Assembly: GCA_002336245.1 (NCBI GenBank)
Contig: DDDG01000029.1
Span: forward strand, 105,827-169,826
DNA length: 64,000 bases
Source of the DNA: Flavobacteriales bacterium UBA1986
GTDB lineage: Bacteria; Bacteroidota; Bacteroidia; Flavobacteriales_G; Salibacteraceae
Reading direction: 5' to 3'
In this document: positions 25,271 to 34,427 of the stretch, piece by piece
How positions within the stretch are numbered: position 1 is the first letter of the stretch
Layout of the letters: the number at the start of each line of letters is the position of its first letter
The notes under the pieces: model-generated
Seen by the model: the letters and a program-made list of their open reading frames with translations, nothing else
What the model was told of the DNA's origin: nothing
The model's database searches: none
Program-made: the position numbers and the translations under genes

Positions 25271-27373
25271 ATGGCTGTCATCGGCAAAATCAGAAGTAAG
25301 TCGGCACTCCTATTCGGAGTTATAGGAGCAGCAATGGTGCTCTTCATTCTTGGCGACTTGTTGAATTCAGGAGGAGGATTTCTTCGAAATCAAAACAACG
25401 TAGGTGAAATATGGGGTGAGGATATCAGCTATGCTGAGTTCGACGCCTTAGTTCAACAACGAATTGGTTCGAACTCTGTGAACGAACAGCAACGCGAAAG
25501 CATTCGCGATCAAGTCTGGAGCTCGCTTCTTCAAGATCGTATTCTCTTTAAAGAATATGAGCGATTGGGCATAGATGCTACGGCTGAAGAAATACTGTTT
25601 GAAATAAAAAATAATCCGAGGAACGAAGTGCTAATGCAATACTTCAGCAATCCTCAAACAGGAAACATCTTTGAACAATTCATTGATCCTGCCACGGGAG
25701 GCTTGAGCAGTAACGCGGTACTCTCATACATGCAGCAGCTCATCAACAGTGGGCAAGATGAAAATTGGGACCCTCTAGAAGCGGCTTTAATTTCGAACAG
25801 AAAAGCCAATAAATACAACAACCTGATAAAGTTTGGGCTCAACATCACTAAAATGGAAGTGGCCATCAACCACCTGGATGAAAATAGATCGGTAAGGTTT
25901 AGATACGCCATTAAGGACTTTGCTTCTATTCCAAATGAGGAAGGCTCCTACGACGAAAGTGACCTTAAGAGCTATTACAATGCGCACAAGTCAGAGGCGG
26001 AGTATAAGCAAGAAGTTACTACTCGTGCTATCTCTTACTTAAGTTTTCCCGTAACTCCAACAACGGACGATTACAACGCAATTCAAGATGAGCTGGCCTC
26101 TTTAACAACTGCTTATCGTGAGGCAGAAGACGATACTACGTTCTTGAATGAATTCAGCGATGTTCCTTTTAATTTCAACATGTACGGTGAGGATGACTTG
26201 CCTGAGGGTGTTGATTCCCTGATTTTTAACTCAGATACTGGGTCAGTATTTGGTCCTTATGAGTGGAGAAATCAATTGCACATTTCAAAAGTTATTGAGA
26301 AGGTTACAACGGCTGATTCTGTGCAGGCACGCCACATTCTAATTACTTGGGGAGAGAAAGATTCTTCGGTGGTTCGGAATCGAGTAGATAGTTTGTTTGG
26401 CGTGGTCAAGGAGGGTAAAGATTTTGCCTCATTAGCAGAGAGCTTCTCAGAAGACTTTGGGTCAAGCAATAAAGGTGGAGACCTCGGATGGTTTGGAAGA
26501 GGAAGAATGGTTCCTCCTTTTGAGAAGGCTGCCTTTGAAACGAAGAAAGATGAATTTGTGGTTGTTGAAAGCCAGTATGGTGTGCACCTCATTAATGTGA
26601 CCGACAGAAGCACTGATGTGCAAAAAGTTGTTTTGGGTGAAGTGAGCCGCGAAGTGCTTCCATCAGAACAAACTTTTGAAGACGTATTCAATAAGGCCTC
26701 TGAGTTTTCCATCACAAACAACAACATAGAATCTTTTAAGGCCGCAATTGAGGCAGATGAAAGTTTGAACTTGGAAGAAATTGACTTCATCAAGGAAGAG
26801 GATCGTACTCTTGGTAATTTTGAATCTCCTCGCACTAAAATTCGTTGGATTTATGACAGTGAATTGGGGGCGGTTTCAGAAGTGTATACAGAAGCGTCTC
26901 GCTTTGTTATCATGTCGGTTACCTCAGTTAAAAACCAAGGTTCTCTAGATTTTGAGAATGTTAGGGAGGCCGTAGAACAGAAGGTTCTTGCTAAGAAGAA
27001 GGCTGAGAAAATTCTCTCAGGTTTAGGCAGCTTTGCAAACTTTGACGAAGCCGCTCAAGAATTGGGAGGAAACGTTGAATCAGTTGATGGCTTGACTTTC
27101 TCGGAATTCTCCATTCCAGGTCTTGGTCAGGAGAATAATTTATTCGGACGTATTTTCGCTTTTGCTCCTGGACAAGTTTCCAAGCCAATAGTCGGTGAAA
27201 GAGGTGTTCTTGTTGTGGAAGTACTTGAATTTACAGACCCACTGCAAGAGCCAGACTTCGCACAATCTAAAGTACAATTGCGTCGTAGTCTTTCTGAGCG
27301 AGTAGATTTTGAAGCCTTTACTGCATTGCAATCTGCGGTGAATGTTGTAGATAATCGGTACTTGTTCTACTAA
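25271..27373 (+). CDS. Membrane-anchored periplasmic peptidyl-prolyl isomerase (PpiD/SurA-like)
   Basis: 700 residues. A short basic N-terminus and one membrane helix (about 12-30, ALLFGVIGAAMVLFILGDLL) anchor the chaperone in the inner membrane, facing the periplasm as PpiD does. A SurA-N-like chaperone region covers about 35-230. A parvulin PPIase domain lies at about 350-445 (QARHILITWGE, then SNKGGDLGWFGRGRMVPPFE and SQYGVHLINV). A helical C-terminal domain of about 250 residues follows. It should help fold outer-membrane and secreted proteins. A strong terminator follows. Confidence 0.92.
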   Translation: MAVIGKIRSKSALLFGVIGAAMVLFILGDLLNSGGGFLRNQNNVGEIWGEDISYAEFDALVQQRIGSNSVNEQQRESIRDQVWSSLLQDRILFKEYERLGIDATAEEILFEIKNNPRNEVLMQYFSNPQTGNIFEQFIDPATGGLSSNAVLSYMQQLINSGQDENWDPLEAALISNRKANKYNNLIKFGLNITKMEVAINHLDENRSVRFRYAIKDFASIPNEEGSYDESDLKSYYNAHKSEAEYKQEVTTRAISYLSFPVTPTTDDYNAIQDELASLTTAYREAEDDTTFLNEFSDVPFNFNMYGEDDLPEGVDSLIFNSDTGSVFGPYEWRNQLHISKVIEKVTTADSVQARHILITWGEKDSSVVRNRVDSLFGVVKEGKDFASLAESFSEDFGSSNKGGDLGWFGRGRMVPPFEKAAFETKKDEFVVVESQYGVHLINVTDRSTDVQKVVLGEVSREVLPSEQTFEDVFNKASEFSITNNNIESFKAAIEADESLNLEEIDFIKEEDRTLGNFESPRTKIRWIYDSELGAVSEVYTEASRFVIMSVTSVKNQGSLDFENVREAVEQKVLAKKKAEKILSGLGSFANFDEAAQELGGNVESVDGLTFSEFSIPGLGQENNLFGRIFAFAPGQVSKPIVGERGVLVVEVLEFTDPLQEPDFAQSKVQLRRSLSERVDFEAFTALQSAVNVVDNRYLFY

Positions 27374-27395
27374 CAAACGAATTGAAAATTTTTTG

Positions 27396-27430
27396 AAACC
27401 CAAGTTGAATTTTTCGGCTTGGGTTTTTTG
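27396..27430 (+). terminator. Rho-independent terminator after the PpiD-like gene
   Basis: AACCCAAG (27397-27404) pairs with CTTGGGTT (27418-27425), extended by three inner pairs to 11, followed by TTTTTT. Ends the coaX-to-ppiD transcription unit. Confidence 0.88.
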
Positions 27431-27445
27431 TTGCAGTTTTATTAA

Positions 27446-28153
27446 ATGAGACCAATCCTACTGCTGGTGCTTGTTTCTCTTTCTTGCTCAAATGAGAAGA
27501 AGAGTGAAGTCAAGAACTATGATGTCGATTCATATCAGGTTGCCTTCTTGATCATGGATGGAGTTTATAATACGGAGCTTACGGCACCTTGGGATATTTT
27601 CGAACATACCAAGTATAGAGAGGGCATTAAGAAAATGGAAGTCTTTACAATAGCTGAACATCGTGAGACGATTCGAACGTCCGAGGGCCTGAACATTCGA
27701 GCTGATTATGGTTTTAATGATTCCTATCCACCCATTGATATTTTAGTTATTCCAAGTGCAGAATCGCATCTGAGTTCAGCTCTGACAAACAAAGCCCTTT
27801 TGAATTTTGTGAGAGCTATCGCCAGCAATGCAACTTGGGTGACCTCTCATTGCGATGGTGTATTTGTTCTTGGAGCAGCTGGTTTACTCGAAGGAAAGTA
27901 TGCAACTACCTTTCCTGCCGATTTGACTCAATTCGCTGAACGTTTTCCAAAGGTGAAAGTAGTACACGACAAGATAGTAGTACAGGACGGTAAATACATC
28001 AGTTCTGCTGGTGGGGCAAAATCATTTGAAGCTGCTTTATACCTCACACATCTTCTCTATGGGGAGAAGGTAACCCAGGAACTTGCTCAGGGACTTGTTT
28101 TGGATTGGAGTGAGGAGATGGTAGACAGCCAAGTCTTCGTCAAGGAAGACTAA
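27446..28153 (+). CDS. Exported DJ-1/PfpI-superfamily lipoprotein
   Basis: 235 residues. A short lipoprotein signal (MRPILLLVLVSLS-C14) is followed by a polar linker and a DJ-1/PfpI (class I glutamine amidotransferase-like) domain from about residue 30. The conserved glutamate is E44 (YNTELTAPWD) and the nucleophile-elbow cysteine C136 (VTSHCDGVFVLGAAGLLEG). The layout is closest to the AraC-N/ThiJ-type subgroup that precedes DNA-binding domains in GlxA regulators, but there is no DNA-binding domain and the protein is exported. Function unknown; glyoxalase, hydratase or ligand binding are possible. It converges on the TonB receptor with a 4-base stop overlap. Confidence 0.85.
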   Translation: MRPILLLVLVSLSCSNEKKSEVKNYDVDSYQVAFLIMDGVYNTELTAPWDIFEHTKYREGIKKMEVFTIAEHRETIRTSEGLNIRADYGFNDSYPPIDILVIPSAESHLSSALTNKALLNFVRAIASNATWVTSHCDGVFVLGAAGLLEGKYATTFPADLTQFAERFPKVKVVHDKIVVQDGKYISSAGGAKSFEAALYLTHLLYGEKVTQELAQGLVLDWSEEMVDSQVFVKED

Positions 28154-30546
28154 ATATCTGCCCGAAAACCGACAAAAAAGTTCCGACCGGCTGCGCTAAT
28201 GCCACTTGAATAAGGCCTGTAATGCAGGTCTAGAATATTCTCCACGCCTGCAGTAATGTTCGTTGTGGCACTTGGACGTACGCTAAACTTCAAATTGAGC
28301 GTATACCAAGCCAATGAACCATTTGGGCCATATAGTTGAGGCTTGCTTTTCTCGGAAGGAGCGAGTTCGGCAAGAGGAATGGCTCCGTTGTAGTTGAGGT
28401 AGAATTCAGAACGAATTTTTTCTGTCACGAATGCAATGGCGGTGTTCCCAAATAACGGGCTAACATGTCTCAGGCTTTCCTTAGTGTCTAAATCAGCACC
28501 ATCCATATAAGTGAGCGATGAGCGCAAGCCGAAATTCTTATTCAAGTTATACATGAGACTGTAGGAAACCCCGGAAACAAATGCTTGTCCAATGTTTTGT
28601 TCGGAGAGCACTTGACTGAGCACCCCGTCGTACATAATGGAATCGGAACCATTTACTTGACTGGTACTCCTTGAAATGGTGTTTTGAAGTGAAGTGTAAA
28701 AGAAGTTGACTTGTGCCTGGCCTTTATCACCAAACTTTCGAAGAAGGCCAATTTCACCATTATATGCGTATTCAGGAAGGATGTTTTCATTCGGCACCAC
28801 GACTCGCCCTGGCTCCGAATCAAACACTTTGGCGACGTCATCAACATTTGGACTTCTAAAGCCTGAGGAAAGGCTTATGTTAAACTGCCACACCCTCCAT
28901 GGGCGAAATGTGTAGCCCAAACTAGCGGTGAATGCATCGCTGTTGATGTCGACTTCCTCAAAGCTAAAATTGTAGAAATTGCTTCCACCAAAATCAGCAT
29001 AGAGCTCGTTTCTGGTATAGCGAACCCCCCACAAGACGGTCGATTTTTTCGACATCTTTAATTGATGGGAAAGGTAGGCCGCTACTTGTTGTGTGCGGCT
29101 GCCAGCTTCAGGATACCTTGTTGCCACCGGGCTTGATGCGCCAGAAATGACATTGGTTCGAATTCCTTCAGATTGAACCCCATTCCGATTGAATTCAACA
29201 CCATAGAACAGGGTATTTTTTTCGTTAATTTCTTTGTCCAAATCCGCATTTAAGGTAATCAGTGAGACTTTCTCTGTTCTCTTGCGTAGGGTGTTGGAAT
29301 TGAATTTTCTGTCGTTTCTTGATTCTTCAAAGAATTGATGGGCTACGGTCAAGTTCAAACGATCGAAGAACTTACGTTTCTGATTGATTTCAACGTTGAG
29401 CAAGTTCATCAACCAGCTTTGCGGGCCATAGTACCATTCAGCACTTTTTGGAAGTCCATTGGCAGTTTCAGTAAGCCGATCGTACCTTGGAATATCCGAG
29501 GTGCTCGAATAAATTAAGCTGTAGAGGACGGAAACGGAGTCGGAGGGCTTATAACTGATCTTCTGACTAAAATTGAATTGGTCGTAGCCCGAATTGCGCT
29601 GCACATGAGGGTCTGAACTCTGGATGATGCTGTCTTTATTGTTTATTCGTTCTACATACCACAAGCGCTTGCCAAAATCCCCTTCAGAATTTACATAGGA
29701 TTGGCCAGACTTCAGATCGTCGAAAGCACTTGCCGAAAAGGAAGTGAAACTTCCCCACTTTCCTTTACCCATATCGAGATATGCTTTGATGGTTCGTTCA
29801 TTGTTCGCCGATGAGTAGCGCATTGCGGACCCCAGGTTGAAGCCGGAGCTGTCACTGAAATTACTGGGTTTTCTTGTTTGGAAATTCATGACACCTCCGA
29901 GAGCGTCACTGCCATAAATCACGGACCCTGGGCCGAAAATCACTTCTGTTTTTTCAATAAGAATGGGATCGATGTTCAATACGTTCTGCAAATTTCCTCC
30001 ACGGAAAATGGCGTTGTTCATTCTAACTCCATCTACTACAATGAGAACCTTGTTGGCTGCAAAGCCTCGGATCACTGGTGACCCTCCACCAAGTTGACTT
30101 TTTTGCACGAACACTTCTCCGGATTGACTCAATAAGTCGGCGCTGGTTTGGGGGTTTTGGAAATCAATTTCTTTGCGACCAATTACCTTCACCTTATTTG
30201 GAACGTCCTCTCGTTTAACTGCACGCTTATTAGCGCTCACCACAAATATTCCGAGGTCGACTGCTTTTTCATTCAAATACACAGCGCCGTTTTGGGCCAG
30301 AATCGTTTGCACGGGTACAAACTTTGTTTGAAACGAAGGGTGTTGTATGATGAGTGTGTCCTCTATATTAAAGCTTGCTAGACTGAAGCGCCCTTCTCGA
30401 TCCGAAATGACCGAAGTGGAGTTTTGAAAGTTGATGATGAAAACTTCGTCAACTCCTTTCAGCGTGGTAACATTATAAACTTGCGCGTTCTGTGCGAAAG
30501 CATGTTGGCCAAGCAAGAGAAAGCTGAATAATAAGAAGCGGTTCAT
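28150..30546 (-). CDS. TonB-dependent receptor with CarboxypepD_reg-like N-terminus
   Basis: 798 residues from the ATG at 30546 (MNRFLLFSFLLLGQHAFAQ), giving a signal peptide of about 19 residues. A carboxypeptidase-regulatory-like domain (about 20-100) comes first. The plug is at about 110-225 (VKVIGRKEIDFQNPQTSADL, VIRGFAANKVLIVVDGVRMN, GPGSVIYGSDALGGVMNF). A 22-strand barrel extends to the C-terminus, ending FFVGFRADI. The sequence resembles heme/siderophore/vitamin B12-type receptors (BtuB/HmuR-like plug), so iron complexes or heme are plausible cargo. No SusD-like partner is adjacent, so a glycan role is unlikely. Confidence 0.93.
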   Translation of the reverse strand: MNRFLLFSFLLLGQHAFAQNAQVYNVTTLKGVDEVFIINFQNSTSVISDREGRFSLASFNIEDTLIIQHPSFQTKFVPVQTILAQNGAVYLNEKAVDLGIFVVSANKRAVKREDVPNKVKVIGRKEIDFQNPQTSADLLSQSGEVFVQKSQLGGGSPVIRGFAANKVLIVVDGVRMNNAIFRGGNLQNVLNIDPILIEKTEVIFGPGSVIYGSDALGGVMNFQTRKPSNFSDSSGFNLGSAMRYSSANNERTIKAYLDMGKGKWGSFTSFSASAFDDLKSGQSYVNSEGDFGKRLWYVERINNKDSIIQSSDPHVQRNSGYDQFNFSQKISYKPSDSVSVLYSLIYSSTSDIPRYDRLTETANGLPKSAEWYYGPQSWLMNLLNVEINQKRKFFDRLNLTVAHQFFEESRNDRKFNSNTLRKRTEKVSLITLNADLDKEINEKNTLFYGVEFNRNGVQSEGIRTNVISGASSPVATRYPEAGSRTQQVAAYLSHQLKMSKKSTVLWGVRYTRNELYADFGGSNFYNFSFEEVDINSDAFTASLGYTFRPWRVWQFNISLSSGFRSPNVDDVAKVFDSEPGRVVVPNENILPEYAYNGEIGLLRKFGDKGQAQVNFFYTSLQNTISRSTSQVNGSDSIMYDGVLSQVLSEQNIGQAFVSGVSYSLMYNLNKNFGLRSSLTYMDGADLDTKESLRHVSPLFGNTAIAFVTEKIRSEFYLNYNGAIPLAELAPSEKSKPQLYGPNGSLAWYTLNLKFSVRPSATTNITAGVENILDLHYRPYSSGISAAGRNFFVGFRADI

Positions 30547-30603
30547 AAGGGCTCTAAAGGCTGCAATTCTAGCAAAAATCAAACCACATAGGCCTGCACT
30601 TGT

Positions 30604-31548
30604 TCAATCAAAATTGAGGTGCGGGAATCGCTGAATTAGGCCCTCTATTTTTTGTTGACGAACTTCTTGGAATTGAATGCTTGAAGGAGCCTTTGGATGT
30701 TGAGTTCGATGTTCTTGCATTTTAAGAACCTGTTCAATTTCAAAAATTAGCTCCTTTGAGGTCGAGCTAAAGCAATAGTCCATGAGGCCGTCCCAAACGC
30801 TATCTACTGCCTGATCACTTGGATGTACAAGGTCATCTTTATAGTATCGGTAATCTCTTAATTCGTCGAGAATTAATTCGTAAGCCGGGAAATAGTGGAT
30901 GCGATCACCAAGAACAGAGTGGATGCCTTCAAGAAGCCTTGCTTTACTTCTTTGATTGAGGATGGCCCCTTTCGCCAAGTGCCGCACAGGACTGAGGCTA
31001 AGTACAATATGAATCTTGGAATTGATTCCTCGCAATTTCTCGAAAAGAGAAGTCAAGGCATGTTGAATTTCTTCAATTCCTAACAGTTCTTGTTGGAATT
31101 CCTTGCTGGGCAACTTGTGGTTGTTTGCGATGATTTCTCCAGATTTCGTGTAACGAAAAACCACCGCCGAGCCTAGAGTTATGAAAACGACTTGTACCGT
31201 CTTGAGACGGTCTATAAGATCTTCTTGGGTGCGTTGCAATTGTAGAAGAAGTTTCTCTTTGGAAGGATGACAAAAATCGCTGTGAAGGTCAAGTGATTTC
31301 CAGAGACCATCGTGAAACACAAGGTGCTCTTCAGAATGAGAAAGATTTATAGCGTCGCGAACATTCCTTGCAATGGAAATCGGATTAAAAAGCGTTCCAA
31401 AGGGATTGGAACTGACTGCGAATTTTAGTCTTTTCAAACGATTGCCGATGGAGTCGCTGAAGCACGACCCAAGTGTGAGAATATTTGAAGGGTGATCCAA
31501 TAGGAATGCAGCTGGATCTATTTTTATTCGACTGATTTGATCTTTCAT
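30604..31548 (-). CDS. GSCFA-domain protein
   Basis: 314 residues from the ATG at 31548. The family is named after the GSCFA motif, here GSCFS at 27-31 (ILTLGSCFSDSIGNRLKRL). Other family marks are NPFGTLFNPISI, VFITLGSAVVFR, VLSLSPVRHLAKGAI and DLVHPSDQAVDSVW; the last two contain the SGNH-hydrolase-like D and H. It may be an esterase or lipase of the SGNH type acting on an unknown substrate. Cytoplasmic, as no signal is seen. It shares the 60-base divergent spacer with thrS. Confidence 0.88.
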   Translation of the reverse strand: MKDQISRIKIDPAAFLLDHPSNILTLGSCFSDSIGNRLKRLKFAVSSNPFGTLFNPISIARNVRDAINLSHSEEHLVFHDGLWKSLDLHSDFCHPSKEKLLLQLQRTQEDLIDRLKTVQVVFITLGSAVVFRYTKSGEIIANNHKLPSKEFQQELLGIEEIQHALTSLFEKLRGINSKIHIVLSLSPVRHLAKGAILNQRSKARLLEGIHSVLGDRIHYFPAYELILDELRDYRYYKDDLVHPSDQAVDSVWDGLMDYCFSSTSKELIFEIEQVLKMQEHRTQHPKAPSSIQFQEVRQQKIEGLIQRFPHLNFD

Positions 31549-31592
31549 TGATTTCCAAAGTTCCAAATTTCCGCTTTCCCGAATCACATCAG

Positions 31593-31600
31593 TATATTTG
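31593..31600 (+). promoter_or_regulatory. Putative -7 element (TATATTTG) for thrS
   Basis: Perfect TAnnTTTG only 8 bases before the TTG start of thrS, implying a leader of a few bases at most. No -33 TTG at normal distance. Confidence 0.45.
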
Positions 31601-31608
31601 CCACCCTC

Positions 31609-33561
31609 TTGAGCACAAAAATCAACATAACACTTCCTGACGGCTCAGTTCGTCAGTATGAAGCAGGGATCAATTCTTTTGAAATTGCAAGAAGCATTAG
31701 CGAAGGACTTGCCCGTAAGGTCATATCTACTAAGGTAAATGGTCGCATCCGAGAATTGGTCACTCCCATCCAAGAAGATGCGGAAGTTCAACTTCTCAAC
31801 TGGGATGACAAGGAAGGTAAAAAGACCTTCTGGCATTCATCTGCACACGTTCTTGCCCAGACATTGGAGTTTTTCTATCCAAATGTTAAACTCACCATTG
31901 GGCCTGCCATCGATCAAGGATTCTATTATGATGTTGATCTTGGTGAAGAGGTTTTGTCTGAAAAAGATTTCCCGAAGTTGGAGCAAAAGTTTTTGGAACT
32001 GGCTAGGGAGAAGTTTGAATTTCAAATACGTGAAGTATCGAAGTCAGATGCCCTGGCCTACTACGAAAAGGAACACAATGAGTTTAAATTAGAATTGATT
32101 AGTAATCTAGAAGACGGAGACATCACCTTCTGCGATCACTCTAATTTTACGGATTTGTGCCGTGGCGGTCACCTACCTAACACTGGTTTGATCAAGGCTG
32201 TCAAGATCATGAACGTCGCGGGTGCTTATTGGAGAGGTGATGAAAAGAAGCCTCAACTTACGCGTGTTTATGGTATTAGCTTCCCGAAGCAATCGATGCT
32301 GAAGGATTATCTCCACATGCTTGAAGAAGCCAAAAAGAGAGATCACAGGAAGCTTGGAAAAGAGTTGGAATTGTTCACCTTCTCAGATAAAGTTGGCCAA
32401 GGTCTTCCGCTTTGGTTGCCCAAAGGTGCAGCTCTTAGGGAGCGACTTGAGAATTTTATGAGGGCTGCGCAGAAAAAGGCCGGCTATGAACCCGTAGTTA
32501 CTCCTCACATTGGTCACAAAAACTTGTATGTGACCTCTGGACATTACGAGAAGTATGGCGAAGATTCATTTAAGCCAATCGAGACACCACATGAAGGCGA
32601 GGAGTTCTTCCTTAAGCCCATGAACTGTCCACATCATTGCGAGATTTATAAAGCAAGCCCGAAGTCGTATCGCGACCTGCCTGTGCGTTTGGCTGAATTT
32701 GGAACGGTTTACAGATACGAACAAAGCGGGGAACTTCACGGTCTAACCCGAGTACGCGGTTTTACTCAAGACGATGCTCATATATTTTGCCGCGTAGATC
32801 AAGTAAAAGATGAGTTCAAAAAGGTGATCGATCTTGTTTTGTACGTATTCAAAGCACTCGACTTTAAGAACTTTACTGCACAGATTTCTTTGAGAGACCC
32901 TGATAATTTAGGGAAGTACATTGGTGATACAGCAAACTGGGAAAAGGCTGAACGCGACATCATTGAGGCCACCGAGGAGCGAGGGTTGAAAACAGAAACG
33001 GTATATGGTGAGGCCGCCTTCTATGGCCCTAAGCTCGATTTCATGGTGGAAGATGCTTTAGGGCGGGAATGGCAGTTGGGTACGATCCAAGTGGATTACA
33101 ACCTGCCTGAACGTTTTGAGCTGGAGTACACTGGGAGTGACGATAACAAGCACAGACCTGTAATGATCCACAGAGCGCCATTTGGTTCTCTGGAGCGTTT
33201 CGTCGCCCTTTTGATAGAACATTGCGAAGGAAAGTTCCCACTTTGGTTAACGCCAGAACAGGTAACGATTCTGAGTATTTCCGAGAAGTACAATGAGACT
33301 GTACGGAATGTGGCGCATGTCCTAAATAATTACGATATTCGCGCCCTCGTTGACGAGCGCGCCGAAAAAATTGGTCGAAAGATCAGAGACGCGGAAATCC
33401 AGAAAATCCCGTACATGTTGATTGTGGGGGAGAAGGAGATGAATGAAGGGACGGTTTCCGTTCGTCGTCAAGGAGAAGGTGATCTCGGAACAATGGAGAT
33501 CGAAGCCTTCGCCAAGCTGGTCAACGAAGAAATAGAAGCTAAGCTTCAAGAGTTTAACTAA
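31609..33561 (+). CDS. thrS: Threonyl-tRNA synthetase
   Basis: 650 residues, the normal length. The TTG start gives the typical opening KINITLPDGSVRQYEAG of the TGS domain (1-65). The editing domain follows with HxxxH (H76, H80) and the Cys/His site YWRGDEKKPQLTRVYG. The class II catalytic core contains the zinc-ligand region LKPMNCPHHCEIYK, motif 2 RYEQSGELHGLTRVRGFTQD and motif 3 RAPFGSLERFVALLIEH. The C-terminal anticodon domain ends in IEAKLQEFN. Head of the thrS-infC-rpmI-rplT operon. The leader is too short for a tRNA-like operator or T-box. Confidence 0.97.
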   Translation: MSTKINITLPDGSVRQYEAGINSFEIARSISEGLARKVISTKVNGRIRELVTPIQEDAEVQLLNWDDKEGKKTFWHSSAHVLAQTLEFFYPNVKLTIGPAIDQGFYYDVDLGEEVLSEKDFPKLEQKFLELAREKFEFQIREVSKSDALAYYEKEHNEFKLELISNLEDGDITFCDHSNFTDLCRGGHLPNTGLIKAVKIMNVAGAYWRGDEKKPQLTRVYGISFPKQSMLKDYLHMLEEAKKRDHRKLGKELELFTFSDKVGQGLPLWLPKGAALRERLENFMRAAQKKAGYEPVVTPHIGHKNLYVTSGHYEKYGEDSFKPIETPHEGEEFFLKPMNCPHHCEIYKASPKSYRDLPVRLAEFGTVYRYEQSGELHGLTRVRGFTQDDAHIFCRVDQVKDEFKKVIDLVLYVFKALDFKNFTAQISLRDPDNLGKYIGDTANWEKAERDIIEATEERGLKTETVYGEAAFYGPKLDFMVEDALGREWQLGTIQVDYNLPERFELEYTGSDDNKHRPVMIHRAPFGSLERFVALLIEHCEGKFPLWLTPEQVTILSISEKYNETVRNVAHVLNNYDIRALVDERAEKIGRKIRDAEIQKIPYMLIVGEKEMNEGTVSVRRQGEGDLGTMEIEAFAKLVNEEIEAKLQEFN

Positions 33562-33572
33562 AGTCGAACAGC

Positions 33573-34124
33573 ATCGCTATAAGAAGAAGACGTCCGGTCA
33601 GACGCCGGGTTGAAGATCCGCACAGAATTAACGAAAAAATCATCGCCCCTGAGGTGCGTTTGGTATTGGACGATGGTGAGGGTCAACAGATATGTACGAC
33701 AGCGGAAGCATTAGTTATTGCTCGCGAAAAAGGATTGGATTTGGTGGAGATTTCGCCAAAAGCCAAACCACCTGTTTGTAAGGTAATCGATTATAAGAAA
33801 TTCCTTTACGAGCAGAAAAAGAAACAAAAGGAGCTGAAATCCAAAGCCTCGAAAGTGGTCATTAAGGAAATCCGCTACGGACCGCATACGGAAGATCATG
33901 ATTTCAATTTTAAATTGAAGCATGCTCAGAAGTTTTTGGAAGAAGGATCTAAGTTGAAAGCTTATGTCTTTTTCCGCGGTAGAACGATAGTTTATAAGGA
34001 GCAAGGAGAGATTCTTCTTCTTAAACTAGCGCAAGCTCTCGAAGACGTTGGTGTTGTAGAGAGCATGCCGAAATTAGAAGGAAAGCGTATGATCATGTTC
34101 ATTGCGCCGAAAAAGAAGAAGTAA
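33573..34124 (+). CDS. infC: Translation initiation factor IF-3, ATC start
   Basis: 183 residues if started at ATC 33573 (AIRRRRPVRRRVEDPHRINE after the initiator). The first ATG/GTG/TTG in frame is GTG at 33654, which would remove the conserved RINEKIIAPEVRLV strand of the N-terminal domain. Between the in-frame stop at 33555 and RIN the only near-start codons are ATC (33573) and ATA (33579). The N-terminal domain ends near KPPVCKVIDYKKFLYEQ; the linker is lysine-rich; the C-terminal domain has KEIRYGPHTEDHD and FFRGRTIVYKEQG. IF-3 binds the 30S subunit and rejects wrong starts. A non-AUG start is the known device for IF-3 autoregulation (AUU in E. coli). The start lies 11 bases after thrS. 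Confidence 0.93.
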   Translation: MAIRRRRPVRRRVEDPHRINEKIIAPEVRLVLDDGEGQQICTTAEALVIAREKGLDLVEISPKAKPPVCKVIDYKKFLYEQKKKQKELKSKASKVVIKEIRYGPHTEDHDFNFKLKHAQKFLEEGSKLKAYVFFRGRTIVYKEQGEILLLKLAQALEDVGVVESMPKLEGKRMIMFIAPKKKK

Positions 34125-34149
34125 ACCAGGACAAACAAAAGTTTGAGAC

Positions 34150-34347
34150 ATGCCTAAAATGAAAACCGTATCAAGTGCCAAAAAGCGATTTAAGCTTACA
34201 GGCAGCGGCAAGATTAAGCGTAAGCATGCCTTCAAAAGTCACATCTTGACTAAGAAGGAAACTAAGCAGAAGCGAAATCTTACTAAAGCTACTTTGGTAT
34301 CTGATGCCGATACTTCCAATGTGAAGTTGATGTTGAATATGAAGTGA
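34150..34347 (+). CDS. rpmI: 50S ribosomal protein L35
   Basis: 65 residues, the usual size. MPKMKTVSSAKKRFKLTGSG and KRKHAFKSHILTKKETKQKR are characteristic. It lies 25 bases after infC and 80 before rplT, in the conserved infC-rpmI-rplT order. Confidence 0.98.
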   Translation: MPKMKTVSSAKKRFKLTGSGKIKRKHAFKSHILTKKETKQKRNLTKATLVSDADTSNVKLMLNMK

Positions 34348-34427
34348 AAATCACTTCGGTTAATGTTAGACCCGGATTTGAGCTTTAAGATCGTCTAGTG
34401 CGGCGCTTTGGTCCAAAAAACAATAGA

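Noticed and set aside
25104..25325. 73-codon open frame across the end of the CNNM gene and the PpiD start
   Set aside because: It overlaps two real genes and the spacer between them; no family features.
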